Assembly (NCBI GenBank): GCA_902778165.1
Contig: CACYWQ010000029.1
Coordinates: 1-39,469, forward strand
Reading direction: 5' to 3'
Origin: an uncultured Lachnospiraceae bacterium
GTDB lineage: Bacteria; Bacillota; Clostridia; Lachnospirales; Lachnospiraceae
Length of the DNA: 39,469 bases
Shown: piece after piece, positions 16,650 through 24,590 of the stretch
Layout: every line of letters starts with the position of its first letter
Numbering within the stretch: the stretch's first letter is position 1
Notes under the pieces: model-generated
Told to the model about the DNA's origin: nothing
The model's database searches: none
What the model saw: only the letters and a program-made list of their open reading frames with translations
Program-made: the position numbers and the translations under genes

Positions 16650-17957
16650 TCAAACAGCTTTATAGAAGCGGGCCGAGTATGGCTCCATATGGAGCGGACC
16701 ATTAACGGCAAGCTTATTGTTACTCTCCAAATCAAGTAAAGTACCGCAACCTATATTAAAGTGAGCATCGAATCCTTCTTCATCAGCATTGATTGCAACA
16801 AGGACTCTTTCACCGTCGTATACGCGTTCCATAACACATTGCTTATTGGTTAGGAAAGCACTGTTAAAGCTTCCGTACATCAGAGCCTTCTCCCTTGATC
16901 GTATTGCAGCTATTCTTCCTATATAATCAGACAGTTCGTTATCAACCGGTGCATCAAACTTAGGACGTAGTCCCGGATCGCCGTCTTTTTTATCTGCTTT
17001 GGCTCCCCATTCGCTTCCGTAGTATATACATGGAATTCCGGGCATACCGAACATCATTGCATAAATCAGAGGAAGATGGGCGGGATTGTTAAGTGTAGAT
17101 GCAATACGTGAGACATCATGATTGTCAACAAACGACATAAGCCATTTGCCCGTATACAGACACCAGGGCTCAGAGCCGAATTGTCGCTTAAGGCTGTGAT
17201 TAATCTCAAACATATTCATGGAATTAAAACTTGAATACATGCCTTTGTAGCATTCATAGTTGGTGGCAGAGTCAAGCAAATCGGGAGATATTAACTGATT
17301 ATAATCTCCGTGGATCATCTCACCGACCAAGAAGAAATCCTGCTTAAGCGCATTGCAATGAGTGCGCAATAAGCGCATAAAATCCCTGTCGACCATATAG
17401 GCCACATCAAGACGTATTCCGTCAATATCGAAATACTCTATCCAATATTTAACGCTGTCAAGTAAGTAATTAATGACTTCTTCGTTACGAAGGTTAAGCT
17501 TGACCAGATCAAAATTACCTTCCCAGCCCTCATACCATAAGCCATCGTTATAACTTGAGTTACCGTCGAAATTAATATAGAACCAATCCTTGTACGGACT
17601 GTCCCATTTCTGCTCAAGTACATCTTTAAATGCAAAGAAGCCTCTTCCCACGTGATTAAATACTCCGTCGAGAACAACTCTTATTCCGGCCTTGTGTAAA
17701 GCGGCAACAAGTTCCTTGAATTCTTCATTGGTTCCTATTCTTGTATCTATCTTACGATAGTCCCTTGTATTGTATCCGTGTGTGTCAGATTCAAATACGG
17801 GACAGAAGTATATGGCGCCTATTCCTAATTTATTAAGATGAGGAATCCAGTCCTTAACCTTAAGTATGCTTTCTGATAACTTTCCGTCGTTTTCAAAAGG
17901 TGCACCGCATAAACCTAAAGGATAAATCTGATAAAAAACCGTTTCGTTAGCCCACAT
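16650..17957 (-). CDS. GH13 family alpha-amylase-type glycosidase
   Basis: This 435-residue protein has no signal peptide and so probably acts in the cytosol on maltodextrins, glycogen or related alpha-glucans. The four GH13 regions are visible: D97GVFNH (region I), GIRLD184VAY with the nucleophile, GE213M with the acid/base, and FVDNHD281. It is compact: a catalytic barrel plus a short C-terminal beta domain (about residues 350-435), without carbohydrate-binding modules. Exact specificity (alpha-amylase, neopullulanase-like or cyclomaltodextrinase) cannot be read from this. It is monocistronic, with AAGGAGAG before the ATG, its own promoter and a strong terminator. Confidence 0.93.
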   Translation of the reverse strand: MWANETVFYQIYPLGLCGAPFENDGKLSESILKVKDWIPHLNKLGIGAIYFCPVFESDTHGYNTRDYRKIDTRIGTNEEFKELVAALHKAGIRVVLDGVFNHVGRGFFAFKDVLEQKWDSPYKDWFYINFDGNSSYNDGLWYEGWEGNFDLVKLNLRNEEVINYLLDSVKYWIEYFDIDGIRLDVAYMVDRDFMRLLRTHCNALKQDFFLVGEMIHGDYNQLISPDLLDSATNYECYKGMYSSFNSMNMFEINHSLKRQFGSEPWCLYTGKWLMSFVDNHDVSRIASTLNNPAHLPLIYAMMFGMPGIPCIYYGSEWGAKADKKDGDPGLRPKFDAPVDNELSDYIGRIAAIRSREKALMYGSFNSAFLTNKQCVMERVYDGERVLVAINADEEGFDAHFNIGCGTLLDLESNNKLAVNGPLHMEPYSARFYKAV

Positions 17958-17990
17958 AGTTGTCTCTCCTTAAATGAAATAATCATAAAT

Positions 17991-18019
17991 ATTATAAATG
18001 CATGAATTATAAAAATCAA
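17991..18019 (-). promoter_or_regulatory. Promoter of the GH13 gene
   Basis: On the minus strand there is TTGATT (18019-18014), 17 bp, then a perfect TATAAT (17996-17991). The predicted start near 17984 gives a leader of about 27 nt carrying AAGGAGAG. No cre-like operator was recognised. The rest of 17958-18126 is the divergent upstream region of the dehydratase-like gene, for which I could not fix a promoter. Confidence 0.7.
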
Positions 18020-18126
18020 AGCAGCCGAACATTTAAGGCGCTTTATTGAGAATAGACACGGATATTGCGATGTAGTATGATTGTTAAGATGATAAAACAG
18101 ATAAATGCAAGGAGTAAATTGGCATA

Positions 18127-19275
18127 ATGCAAGATAATATTCTGGGTCTTGTGGGAAGGACCAATCCTTTATTTGATAATGATATAAGCAGAATTGAGGA
18201 AAATCTCAAGGAGATTATAGGTAACTCAAGATTTCTGGTAATCGGAGGCGCGCATGTAGTTGATATCAGTGAGAACAACATGGTTGAACTGGTGCGCGAC
18301 ATCAGGTCTTCCGTGGGTTACGGAACGGGTGAGTTTGCCACATTTGCGCTTGATTGCGGAAGTGATATATTTAAGGCTTTCATCAAAGATCAGACAAAGC
18401 GAATCGGAGGATATGACTATATATTCAATACTTCTGCACTTAAGCATGTGCGCTCTGAGAAAGATCCTTACACATTGATGCGCATGATTGATACCAATAT
18501 TTTCAACACTGACTTGACCATGCAGATGGCATATGAGATGGGAGCCAAGAAATATTTCTGCGTTTCGACCGATAAGGCAGCCAATCCAGTTAATATGATG
18601 GGAGCATCCAAGCGTATCATGGAGTTGTTCCTTAATAAGAAGAGTGAGATCATACCGGTCTCAACCGCAAGATTTGCCAATGTTGCCTTCTCAGACGGAA
18701 GTCTGCTATACGGATTTAACAGACGTATGGAGAAGGGTCAGCCCATTGCAGCGCCACAGGATGTCAGGAGATATTTCGTAACACCCAAGGAGTCCGGGCA
18801 GTTATGCCTTATGTCATGCTTAACCGGACAGAACAGAGATATATATTTCCCCAAGCTTGATGAGGAGTTAAATCTTGTGACATTCAGTTCAATTGCCGAG
18901 AAGTACCTTATTAATCTGGGATATGAGCCTGTTAAGTGTTCATCCGAACAGGAAGCAAGAGAGAGGGTAAATGAACTTAAACAGTTGCATAAGTATCCTG
19001 TGTATTTCTTTGACAGCGATACCACAGGCGAGAAGGATTACGAGGAATTCTACACGGATAAAGAGATACTTGATATGGACAGATTTGAGTCCATAGGCAT
19101 AATCAAGAATGAACTTAACTATGACGATGCCCTGCTTGATATGTTCGTTAAATGCATAGATAAACTTAAGAGCAACGGTATATGGACCAGGCAGGAACTC
19201 ATAGATTTGTTCAATGAAATGATCCCAGATTTTAATCACAAAGAAACGGGCAAATTCTTAGACGGAAGAATGTAG
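18127..19275 (+). CDS. CapD/FlaA1-type nucleotide-sugar 4,6-dehydratase-like protein
   Basis: This 382-residue soluble protein matches the extended SDR group of UDP-GlcNAc 4,6-dehydratases (short form, without the N-terminal membrane domain). The catalytic region is intact: STDK at 147-150 and M158-x3-K162 in NMMGASK. In this subgroup a Met replaces the usual Tyr. NTSALKH (101-107) also fits. The NAD-binding loop is unusual: the expected GGTGSIG is replaced by GGAHVVD (40-46), and a 30-residue N-terminal extension precedes it. It may be a diverged enzyme with altered cofactor binding or a non-catalytic relative. AAGGAGT precedes the ATG. No other glycan genes are nearby. Confidence 0.8.
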   Translation: MQDNILGLVGRTNPLFDNDISRIEENLKEIIGNSRFLVIGGAHVVDISENNMVELVRDIRSSVGYGTGEFATFALDCGSDIFKAFIKDQTKRIGGYDYIFNTSALKHVRSEKDPYTLMRMIDTNIFNTDLTMQMAYEMGAKKYFCVSTDKAANPVNMMGASKRIMELFLNKKSEIIPVSTARFANVAFSDGSLLYGFNRRMEKGQPIAAPQDVRRYFVTPKESGQLCLMSCLTGQNRDIYFPKLDEELNLVTFSSIAEKYLINLGYEPVKCSSEQEARERVNELKQLHKYPVYFFDSDTTGEKDYEEFYTDKEILDMDRFESIGIIKNELNYDDALLDMFVKCIDKLKSNGIWTRQELIDLFNEMIPDFNHKETGKFLDGRM

Positions 19276-19304
19276 AGAAGATGGGGCTTGGTTGTTGTGA
19301 AATC

Positions 19305-19384
19305 TTGATTTTTCTTGTGTTTAGCGGTATTATATTGTAAGTGAAGGTGCAGGTTCGTACATATGCGTCGGACTGCACCTTTTT
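19305..19384 (+). promoter_or_regulatory. dctP-like promoter followed by a terminator-like leader hairpin
   Basis: TTGATT (19305-19310), 17 bp, TATTAT (19328-19333) predicts a start near 19340. Almost at once AAGGTGCAG (19344-19352) pairs with CTGCACCTT (19373-19381), followed by TTTTTAAC. If transcription starts as predicted, this is an attenuator or the end of a ~45-nt RNA in the leader of the TRAP gene. Alternatively it is simply the terminator of the upstream gene (stop at 19275). The promoter and hairpin are seen; which use is real is not decidable here. Confidence 0.6.
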
Positions 19385-19418
19385 AACTGTTTATGAAGGC
19401 AGATTTATTGGAGTGGAA

Positions 19419-20408
19419 ATGGGAAGACGACTGAGTATTATTATAGCAGCAGCTTTATGTGTGTCTTTGGCGGGCTGTGGGTCCGGCGCAAATGCATCGA
19501 ATTCGGATGCAATTGTACTTAGGGCGGGATTTTCTACAGGAGCGTCAGATCCGAGGGTGGTTGCAACGGAACTGTTTAAGGAAGAAGTAGAGGCGGCCAC
19601 TGACGGAAGAATTACCGTTGAGATACATCCCGACGGAGAACTCGGAGCGGATTCGGAGTTAATAAGCGGAATAGTTAACGGTGATGTGGATATTACGGCA
19701 TCAAGTGCAGGCAATTTCGCTAATTATGATGTCAATGTCGGCGTTTCGGCATTCCCGTTCTTATTTGATGACTTTGATGAAGCCTGGGCATTTGTTGACA
19801 GTGAAGTTGAGAAAGAGGCCGAGGCGGATCTTTCGGCATGTAATATTAAGGTATTGGGCCATTATGATAACGGATTCAGATGTGTAACGACATCGGAAAG
19901 AATAGGACCGATTAATTCGGTATCTGATATGGAAGGGCTTACAATAAGAACTCCCGAGAATCAGATTGTTATGCAGACTATGTTATTGTTAGGCGCCAAA
20001 CCTAAGGTGTTAGACTTCACCAAACTTAAGGATGCATTAAGAAGCGGTGAATTCGATGCACAGGAGAATCCGATTCCCGTAATATACAATAACGGATTAT
20101 ATGAGGTACAGTCCAATCTGGCAATAACCAATCACAGCTATGACGTTATGTTATTTGTGATAAGGCAGGATATATGGGACTCACTGTCTGAAACTGATCA
20201 GAAGATACTCATGGATGCGGCATCCAAGGCACAGGCCAAGGACAGAGAATTGGTAAGAACTCAGACAGAGGAATATATAGATAAACTTCAGGATGAAGGA
20301 ATGACCGTAACATACCCTGATCTTGATGAATTCAAAGAAGCCACATCTTCGGCAGTTGATGTATTTGCAGACACATACAATGTGGACATTCTTAGTAAGA
20401 TTAAGTGA
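19419..20408 (+). CDS. TRAP transporter substrate-binding lipoprotein (DctP family)
   Basis: I start this gene at 19419, which has GGAG upstream and yields a classic lipoprotein signal: basic MGRR, a hydrophobic stretch, and lipobox LAGC with C20 as the lipidated residue. This gives 329 residues. The mature part fits the DctP family that captures carboxylates outside the cell: LRAGFSTGASDPR near the start, LIGARGL-like region replaced by GLTIRTPEN, and the GAKPKVLDFTKLKDALRSGEFDAQENP segment. The conserved Arg that grips the substrate carboxylate is in GLTIR. The membrane subunits DctQ and DctM are absent from the window. The next gene, 58 bp on, is a sensor kinase, so this protein may present its ligand for sensing. 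Confidence 0.9.
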   Translation: MGRRLSIIIAAALCVSLAGCGSGANASNSDAIVLRAGFSTGASDPRVVATELFKEEVEAATDGRITVEIHPDGELGADSELISGIVNGDVDITASSAGNFANYDVNVGVSAFPFLFDDFDEAWAFVDSEVEKEAEADLSACNIKVLGHYDNGFRCVTTSERIGPINSVSDMEGLTIRTPENQIVMQTMLLLGAKPKVLDFTKLKDALRSGEFDAQENPIPVIYNNGLYEVQSNLAITNHSYDVMLFVIRQDIWDSLSETDQKILMDAASKAQAKDRELVRTQTEEYIDKLQDEGMTVTYPDLDEFKEATSSAVDVFADTYNVDILSKIK

Positions 20409-20466
20409 TATTATCCGAAACAAGATGACCGCCTGTTATTAGGCACCGGCCTACAGAGGTATCCGA

Positions 20467-23400
20467 ATGGGCTTGATTTATCTACTTATAATAATCACAA
20501 CACTTTCTTTGCTGTGTTTGATTGATGCAGTCAAAGTCAAAAGAAGAAATCCCGGTTTTATTTTCATGCAATTATTCGGGGTGATGAGTAATGTTCTGTG
20601 CTCGGTGCTTCTTGCGGTTAACAGGGTAAGTACCGTAAGAGCTGGGCTTACTGTATTCTTTGTATCTCAGGCATGGCTATATTTCGGAGCATTGTGGACG
20701 ATTGCCGCAATGGGCAGATACAGGCATTTCAAGAGGTATTTGATTCCTGTTTTTCTGACATCCGTATATAAGACGGCTATTATCCTAAGCAGTACGGACG
20801 GAAGAAAAATATTTAACATGGCCAAGCACATATATATGGGCAGGACATGGTGGGTCGCTGAGCCTCATGCAGGTATTCCGCCTGTATTCGGGTTACAGGG
20901 ATATTATGTGGCACTTACATTTGAAGCGATAATGATGTTTGTCGCATTGATTGCCTATTCTGTTAAGACCGACAAGATATTCAGACCCAAGTATTACGCG
21001 CTGATAATATGTGAACTCATATATCTGGTTCCTGAGTATATGACCTACTTTAAGAAGTGGCCAATATGGATGATAGGAACGGCAATCAATATAGCTTGTC
21101 TGATATGGCATTATTACGTCAATCACTATTCCACAAGCAAGTTAAGGACATGGTCACTTGATAACTTTGCCAATGAAATGAGTGACGGATTCATTTTGTA
21201 TGATGAATATAACGATCCGATTCATCTGAATGATTTGCTTAAGAATACGTTCACGCAAGACTTGATAGAAGACTTCCGTGACAGGAATAAACTTGATAAA
21301 TGGCTCTCACAAACTGTGAAGGTAGCTGATGTCGTTGTGCGTGAGTATGAGAAAAACGACGGAACTAAAGTATATTTCAAAGCCAACAAAATTGAACTCG
21401 GAAGAAGTGACGATATTGTCGGAACAATATATATCCTGCATGACTCGACGGATTCAATACTAAGTATCAGCGCGATGCAGGAAGCCAACAGAGAGTTGGA
21501 GAGAGTATCAAGAATGAAGTCGGATTTCCTGGCCAATATGTCCCATGAGATCCGCACGCCTATGAACGCTGTTATAGGTATGGCTGAGCTTGCGCTTAGA
21601 GAGAATCAGTCACCTAAAGTATCCGAATATCTTACTCAGATACAGAGTTCGGGTCGCAATCTGCTTAATATTATTAACGATATTCTGGATTTCTCCAAGA
21701 TTGAAGCCGGCAAACTGGAGATAGTGAAGACTCCTTACGAGCCGTTATCGGAGATAAACGATATAGCCAATGTATTGGCAACAAGAATAGGTGAGAAAGA
21801 TATCGAACTTATCGTAGATTTGGATGTTAATCTTCCGCATATTCTGGAAGGTGATGCGATGCGCATCAGACAGATTATTATTAATCTGGCCAACAATGCA
21901 ATCAAATTCACCGAGAAGGGAATGGTCTGCATTCGCCTGTCGTGTGAGAATATCTCGACTGAAGAGATAATGCTTAATTATCATATAATCGATACAGGTA
22001 TGGGAATTAAGCAGGAAGACATAGGAAAACTATTTAAGAATTTTGAGCAGGTTGATTCCAAACGTAACAGAGCCGTTGAAGGAACCGGACTCGGCCTTGC
22101 GATTTCCAAGAGTTTATGTGAAGCCATGGGCGGAAGCATCGGCGTGAGAAGCGAATACGGCAAAGGATCCGATTTCTTCTTCAGTATTCCGCAGAAGATT
22201 ATAGATCCTACACTTGATATAGTTGTATCCGGTTCAAAGAACAAATGCGCATATGTGATCACAGACCGTGAAGACATGGCGGATTGCTTTGTTTCGGAGC
22301 TTAATAAGCTTGAGGTTGAATCGCATCATATAGACTCCATAGATGAGTATAGGCCCTCCGATAAGAGAGATTACATATTCTTTACGCCTGAGACATATAC
22401 AGACAGAATGCGAACATTCCTTGACACACATAGGGATATAACCGGCGTTATACTGGTGGATTTCGATTCGGATTATGTAAGTTCGCAGGATAACTTAAGA
22501 ATAATGAGACGCCCGGAGACCACGATGGCAATGTTGGCTGCGCTTAATGACGTAGAAACAGAAATGAGTGCATCCGATACAATGGAATACTACAAAGTGG
22601 ATTTCACGGCGCCGGATGCGAAAGTCCTGATTGTAGATGACAATCTTGTCAATATCACGATAACAGAGGGATTGTTGGCTTCTACACGTATGGAATGTAC
22701 GGGAGCCTTAAGTGCTAAGGAAGCTATCGAGCTTATTGCAAACAATACATACGATATTGTGTTTATGGATCATATGATGCCCGAGATGGACGGTGTTGAA
22801 GCAACTCACATTATAAGGGATACGATTCCGTCTGCATCAGACGTTCCGATAATTGCCTTAACTGCCAATGTTATGGAAGGCGTTAAGGATATGTTCATAA
22901 GAGAGGGAATGAATGACTTTGTTGCCAAACCGATAGATGTTAAGACTCTTATGGATGTGATCAGACGCTGGCTGCCTGAAGATAAGATTATAGACAGGGA
23001 GTCTGAAGGGAATGTGAATTGCTCATCAGTTGAATCCGAATATGACGAAGTGATTAAATATGACTGTCTTGATTATAATAAGGCAATCGAAGTTCTTGGT
23101 CAGGTGAATCTGTATAATAAGATTGTCGAGGAGTTCTATAGGTCCGGAGCAGACAGAGCAGATGCGCTTAACAATGCATATGATTCGGAAGATTGGGCCG
23201 ATTACACCATTAAGATTCATTCGCTTAAATCAGCATCAAGACAGATAGGGGCAATGGAACTTGGTGATAAGGCTGAGAGAATGGAGAAGGCCGGCCATCT
23301 TAATGACATAGATGTCATTAAAGATATGCATTCCGAATTTATGGAAGAATACGGAAATCTGTTGTCGAAACTAACGAAGTATTTCCCGGATGTTGCGGAT

Positions 23401-23640
23401 AATGCACCAGAAGATTCGGCAAGATTTATTGATTCTGCTGTATTGTCAGAGCTTGCGAATAAACTTCGAATGGCATGTGATGAACTTGATATGGACGGAA
23501 TGGAAGAAGTTAAGGAAAGGATGCAGAAATATTCATATCCGGAAGATAAGAGAGATACGGTTAAAGAGTTATATAAAGCTATAGATAATATAGATGCCGA
23601 TAAGTGTATAATGCTTATGGACAGAATTATAGGCGCATAA
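20467..23640 (+). CDS. 7TM hybrid histidine kinase with receiver and HPt domains
   Basis: The 1057 residues read as a complete phosphorelay. Residues 1-220 hold about seven hydrophobic helices (7TM sensor type). Residues 225-330 are PAS-like. HisKA has SH360EIRTPMN. The ATPase domain has NLANNAIKF, DTGMGI and GTGLGLAISKS. A diverged receiver-like stretch without a clear phosphoacceptor lies around 585-690. A full receiver has VDD and phosphoacceptor D768 in FMDHMMPEMDG. The C-terminal HPt has H918 in IHSLKSASRQIG. AGAGG precedes the ATG. The gene lies 58 bp after the TRAP lipoprotein and 11 bp before a receiver protein, so the three probably form one sensory unit. The ligand is unknown. Confidence 0.95.
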   Translation: MGLIYLLIIITTLSLLCLIDAVKVKRRNPGFIFMQLFGVMSNVLCSVLLAVNRVSTVRAGLTVFFVSQAWLYFGALWTIAAMGRYRHFKRYLIPVFLTSVYKTAIILSSTDGRKIFNMAKHIYMGRTWWVAEPHAGIPPVFGLQGYYVALTFEAIMMFVALIAYSVKTDKIFRPKYYALIICELIYLVPEYMTYFKKWPIWMIGTAINIACLIWHYYVNHYSTSKLRTWSLDNFANEMSDGFILYDEYNDPIHLNDLLKNTFTQDLIEDFRDRNKLDKWLSQTVKVADVVVREYEKNDGTKVYFKANKIELGRSDDIVGTIYILHDSTDSILSISAMQEANRELERVSRMKSDFLANMSHEIRTPMNAVIGMAELALRENQSPKVSEYLTQIQSSGRNLLNIINDILDFSKIEAGKLEIVKTPYEPLSEINDIANVLATRIGEKDIELIVDLDVNLPHILEGDAMRIRQIIINLANNAIKFTEKGMVCIRLSCENISTEEIMLNYHIIDTGMGIKQEDIGKLFKNFEQVDSKRNRAVEGTGLGLAISKSLCEAMGGSIGVRSEYGKGSDFFFSIPQKIIDPTLDIVVSGSKNKCAYVITDREDMADCFVSELNKLEVESHHIDSIDEYRPSDKRDYIFFTPETYTDRMRTFLDTHRDITGVILVDFDSDYVSSQDNLRIMRRPETTMAMLAALNDVETEMSASDTMEYYKVDFTAPDAKVLIVDDNLVNITITEGLLASTRMECTGALSAKEAIELIANNTYDIVFMDHMMPEMDGVEATHIIRDTIPSASDVPIIALTANVMEGVKDMFIREGMNDFVAKPIDVKTLMDVIRRWLPEDKIIDRESEGNVNCSSVESEYDEVIKYDCLDYNKAIEVLGQVNLYNKIVEEFYRSGADRADALNNAYDSEDWADYTIKIHSLKSASRQIGAMELGDKAERMEKAGHLNDIDVIKDMHSEFMEEYGNLLSKLTKYFPDVADNAPEDSARFIDSAVLSELANKLRMACDELDMDGMEEVKERMQKYSYPEDKRDTVKELYKAIDNIDADKCIMLMDRIIGA

Positions 23641-23651
23641 AGGAGATGGAA

Positions 23652-24512
23652 ATGGAAACATACAGAATACTTTTGGCCGGAAGGAACAAGGCTCTGATCG
23701 ATCATATGTTTATTCAGATGGATGATGATTTCGAGTGTATGACTACATCGACAAGACCTGAAGATATTCTTAATCACATTAATCTTACACGATTTGATGC
23801 TTTCGTATACTGTGTTCAGAAGGAAGACAGAGACGATTATAGGATGATTATGGGCTACAAGGACAGGTTTATCCGTAAGGGAACGTGTTTTATAGTAGCG
23901 GGATATAAAGATGAGTGTGATGAATTTCAGAAAGTGACCGGACATATGGCGTCTCTTAGTTATGTGGTACCGATTGCAATAGATAAAGTTAAAAGTGATA
24001 TTATATTTGCGACCAATAAATATAAGGCTGCCATGGCTGAGATAGAAGCCAAGATAGGAGGCAATATACCTGCCGCACCGACATCCGATATAACACCTGC
24101 ACCTGCATCCGTGCAGACTGCTGTGCCGCCGACACCGGTTGCGACAGATCGAAAGAGAATACTGGTAATAGATGATGATCCCATGGTACTTAAACTTATT
24201 AAAGGGCATCTCGGTGAAGAGTATGATATAGCTTCAGCAATAAGCGGAAAGGTTGCATATAAGTTCCTTGAGAATAAATCGGTGGATCTTATTCTGCTTG
24301 ATTATGAGATGCCGGAAGAGAACGGCCCTGCCGTATATGAGAATATACGACGTATGGAGGGGAACATTAAGAATGTGCCTATAGTATTCTTAACCGGTGT
24401 TACGGAAAGAGAGAAATTGGTAAAGGCTCTGTCCCTTAAACCAAACGGCTATCTCCCTAAGCCGATAAACGGTCCCAAACTTGTCAGTACCGTAAGCAAA
24501 CTCATAGGGTAG
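23652..24512 (+). CDS. Response-regulator protein: pseudo-receiver plus true receiver, no DNA-binding domain
   Basis: I start this gene at 23652 (METYRILLAG), 6 bp after AGGAG; an ATG at 23646 touches the ribosome binding site. The 286 residues have two halves. Residues 1-115 look like a receiver fold but lack the acidic pocket and the phosphoacceptor Asp (DAFVYCVQKED where LLD is expected). A Pro/Ala-rich linker (about 137-160) follows. Residues 167-286 are a normal receiver: IDDD, D217 in LLDYEMPE, T in FLTG, and K in LPKPI. There is no output domain, so it probably acts by protein contact, as single-domain regulators do. It is 11 bp after the hybrid kinase and probably receives phosphate from its HPt. 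Confidence 0.88.
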   Translation: METYRILLAGRNKALIDHMFIQMDDDFECMTTSTRPEDILNHINLTRFDAFVYCVQKEDRDDYRMIMGYKDRFIRKGTCFIVAGYKDECDEFQKVTGHMASLSYVVPIAIDKVKSDIIFATNKYKAAMAEIEAKIGGNIPAAPTSDITPAPASVQTAVPPTPVATDRKRILVIDDDPMVLKLIKGHLGEEYDIASAISGKVAYKFLENKSVDLILLDYEMPEENGPAVYENIRRMEGNIKNVPIVFLTGVTEREKLVKALSLKPNGYLPKPINGPKLVSTVSKLIG

Positions 24513-24514
24513 AA

Positions 24515-24554
24515 TTGACAATAAGGTACGATTTATATAAGATTTAATCTTATA
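24515..24554 (+). promoter_or_regulatory. valS promoter with perfect palindrome over the -10
   Basis: TTGACA (24515-24520), 17 bp, TAAGAT (24538-24543) is a likely promoter; TATAAG (24536-24541) at 15 bp is an alternative. The -10 lies inside a perfect inverted repeat, TATAAGATT-t-AATCTTATA (24536-24554). The arms are separated by only one base, so it cannot form an RNA hairpin and looks like a protein-binding site. No T-box leader is present, which is notable for a Firmicute aminoacyl-tRNA synthetase gene. Confidence 0.6.
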
Positions 24555-24590
24555 GAATACAATAAATTACAGTAAGGAAGTAATAACACA

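Noticed and set aside
19341-19418. Longer N-terminus for the TRAP lipoprotein
   Set aside because: It would place 26 residues before the signal peptide and translate the leader hairpin. The start at 19419 gives a textbook lipoprotein signal.
23217-24209. 330-codon open frame on the minus strand across the kinase end and the receiver protein
   Set aside because: It lies opposite two well-supported genes, has no ribosome binding site, and its composition (Ser, Ile, Cys, His rich) is what the reverse strand of these genes yields. No domain is recognisable.
24513-24590. T-box leader for valS
   Set aside because: The gap is only 78 bp and contains no AGGGTGGNACCGCG-type box or terminator; only a promoter and a palindrome are visible.
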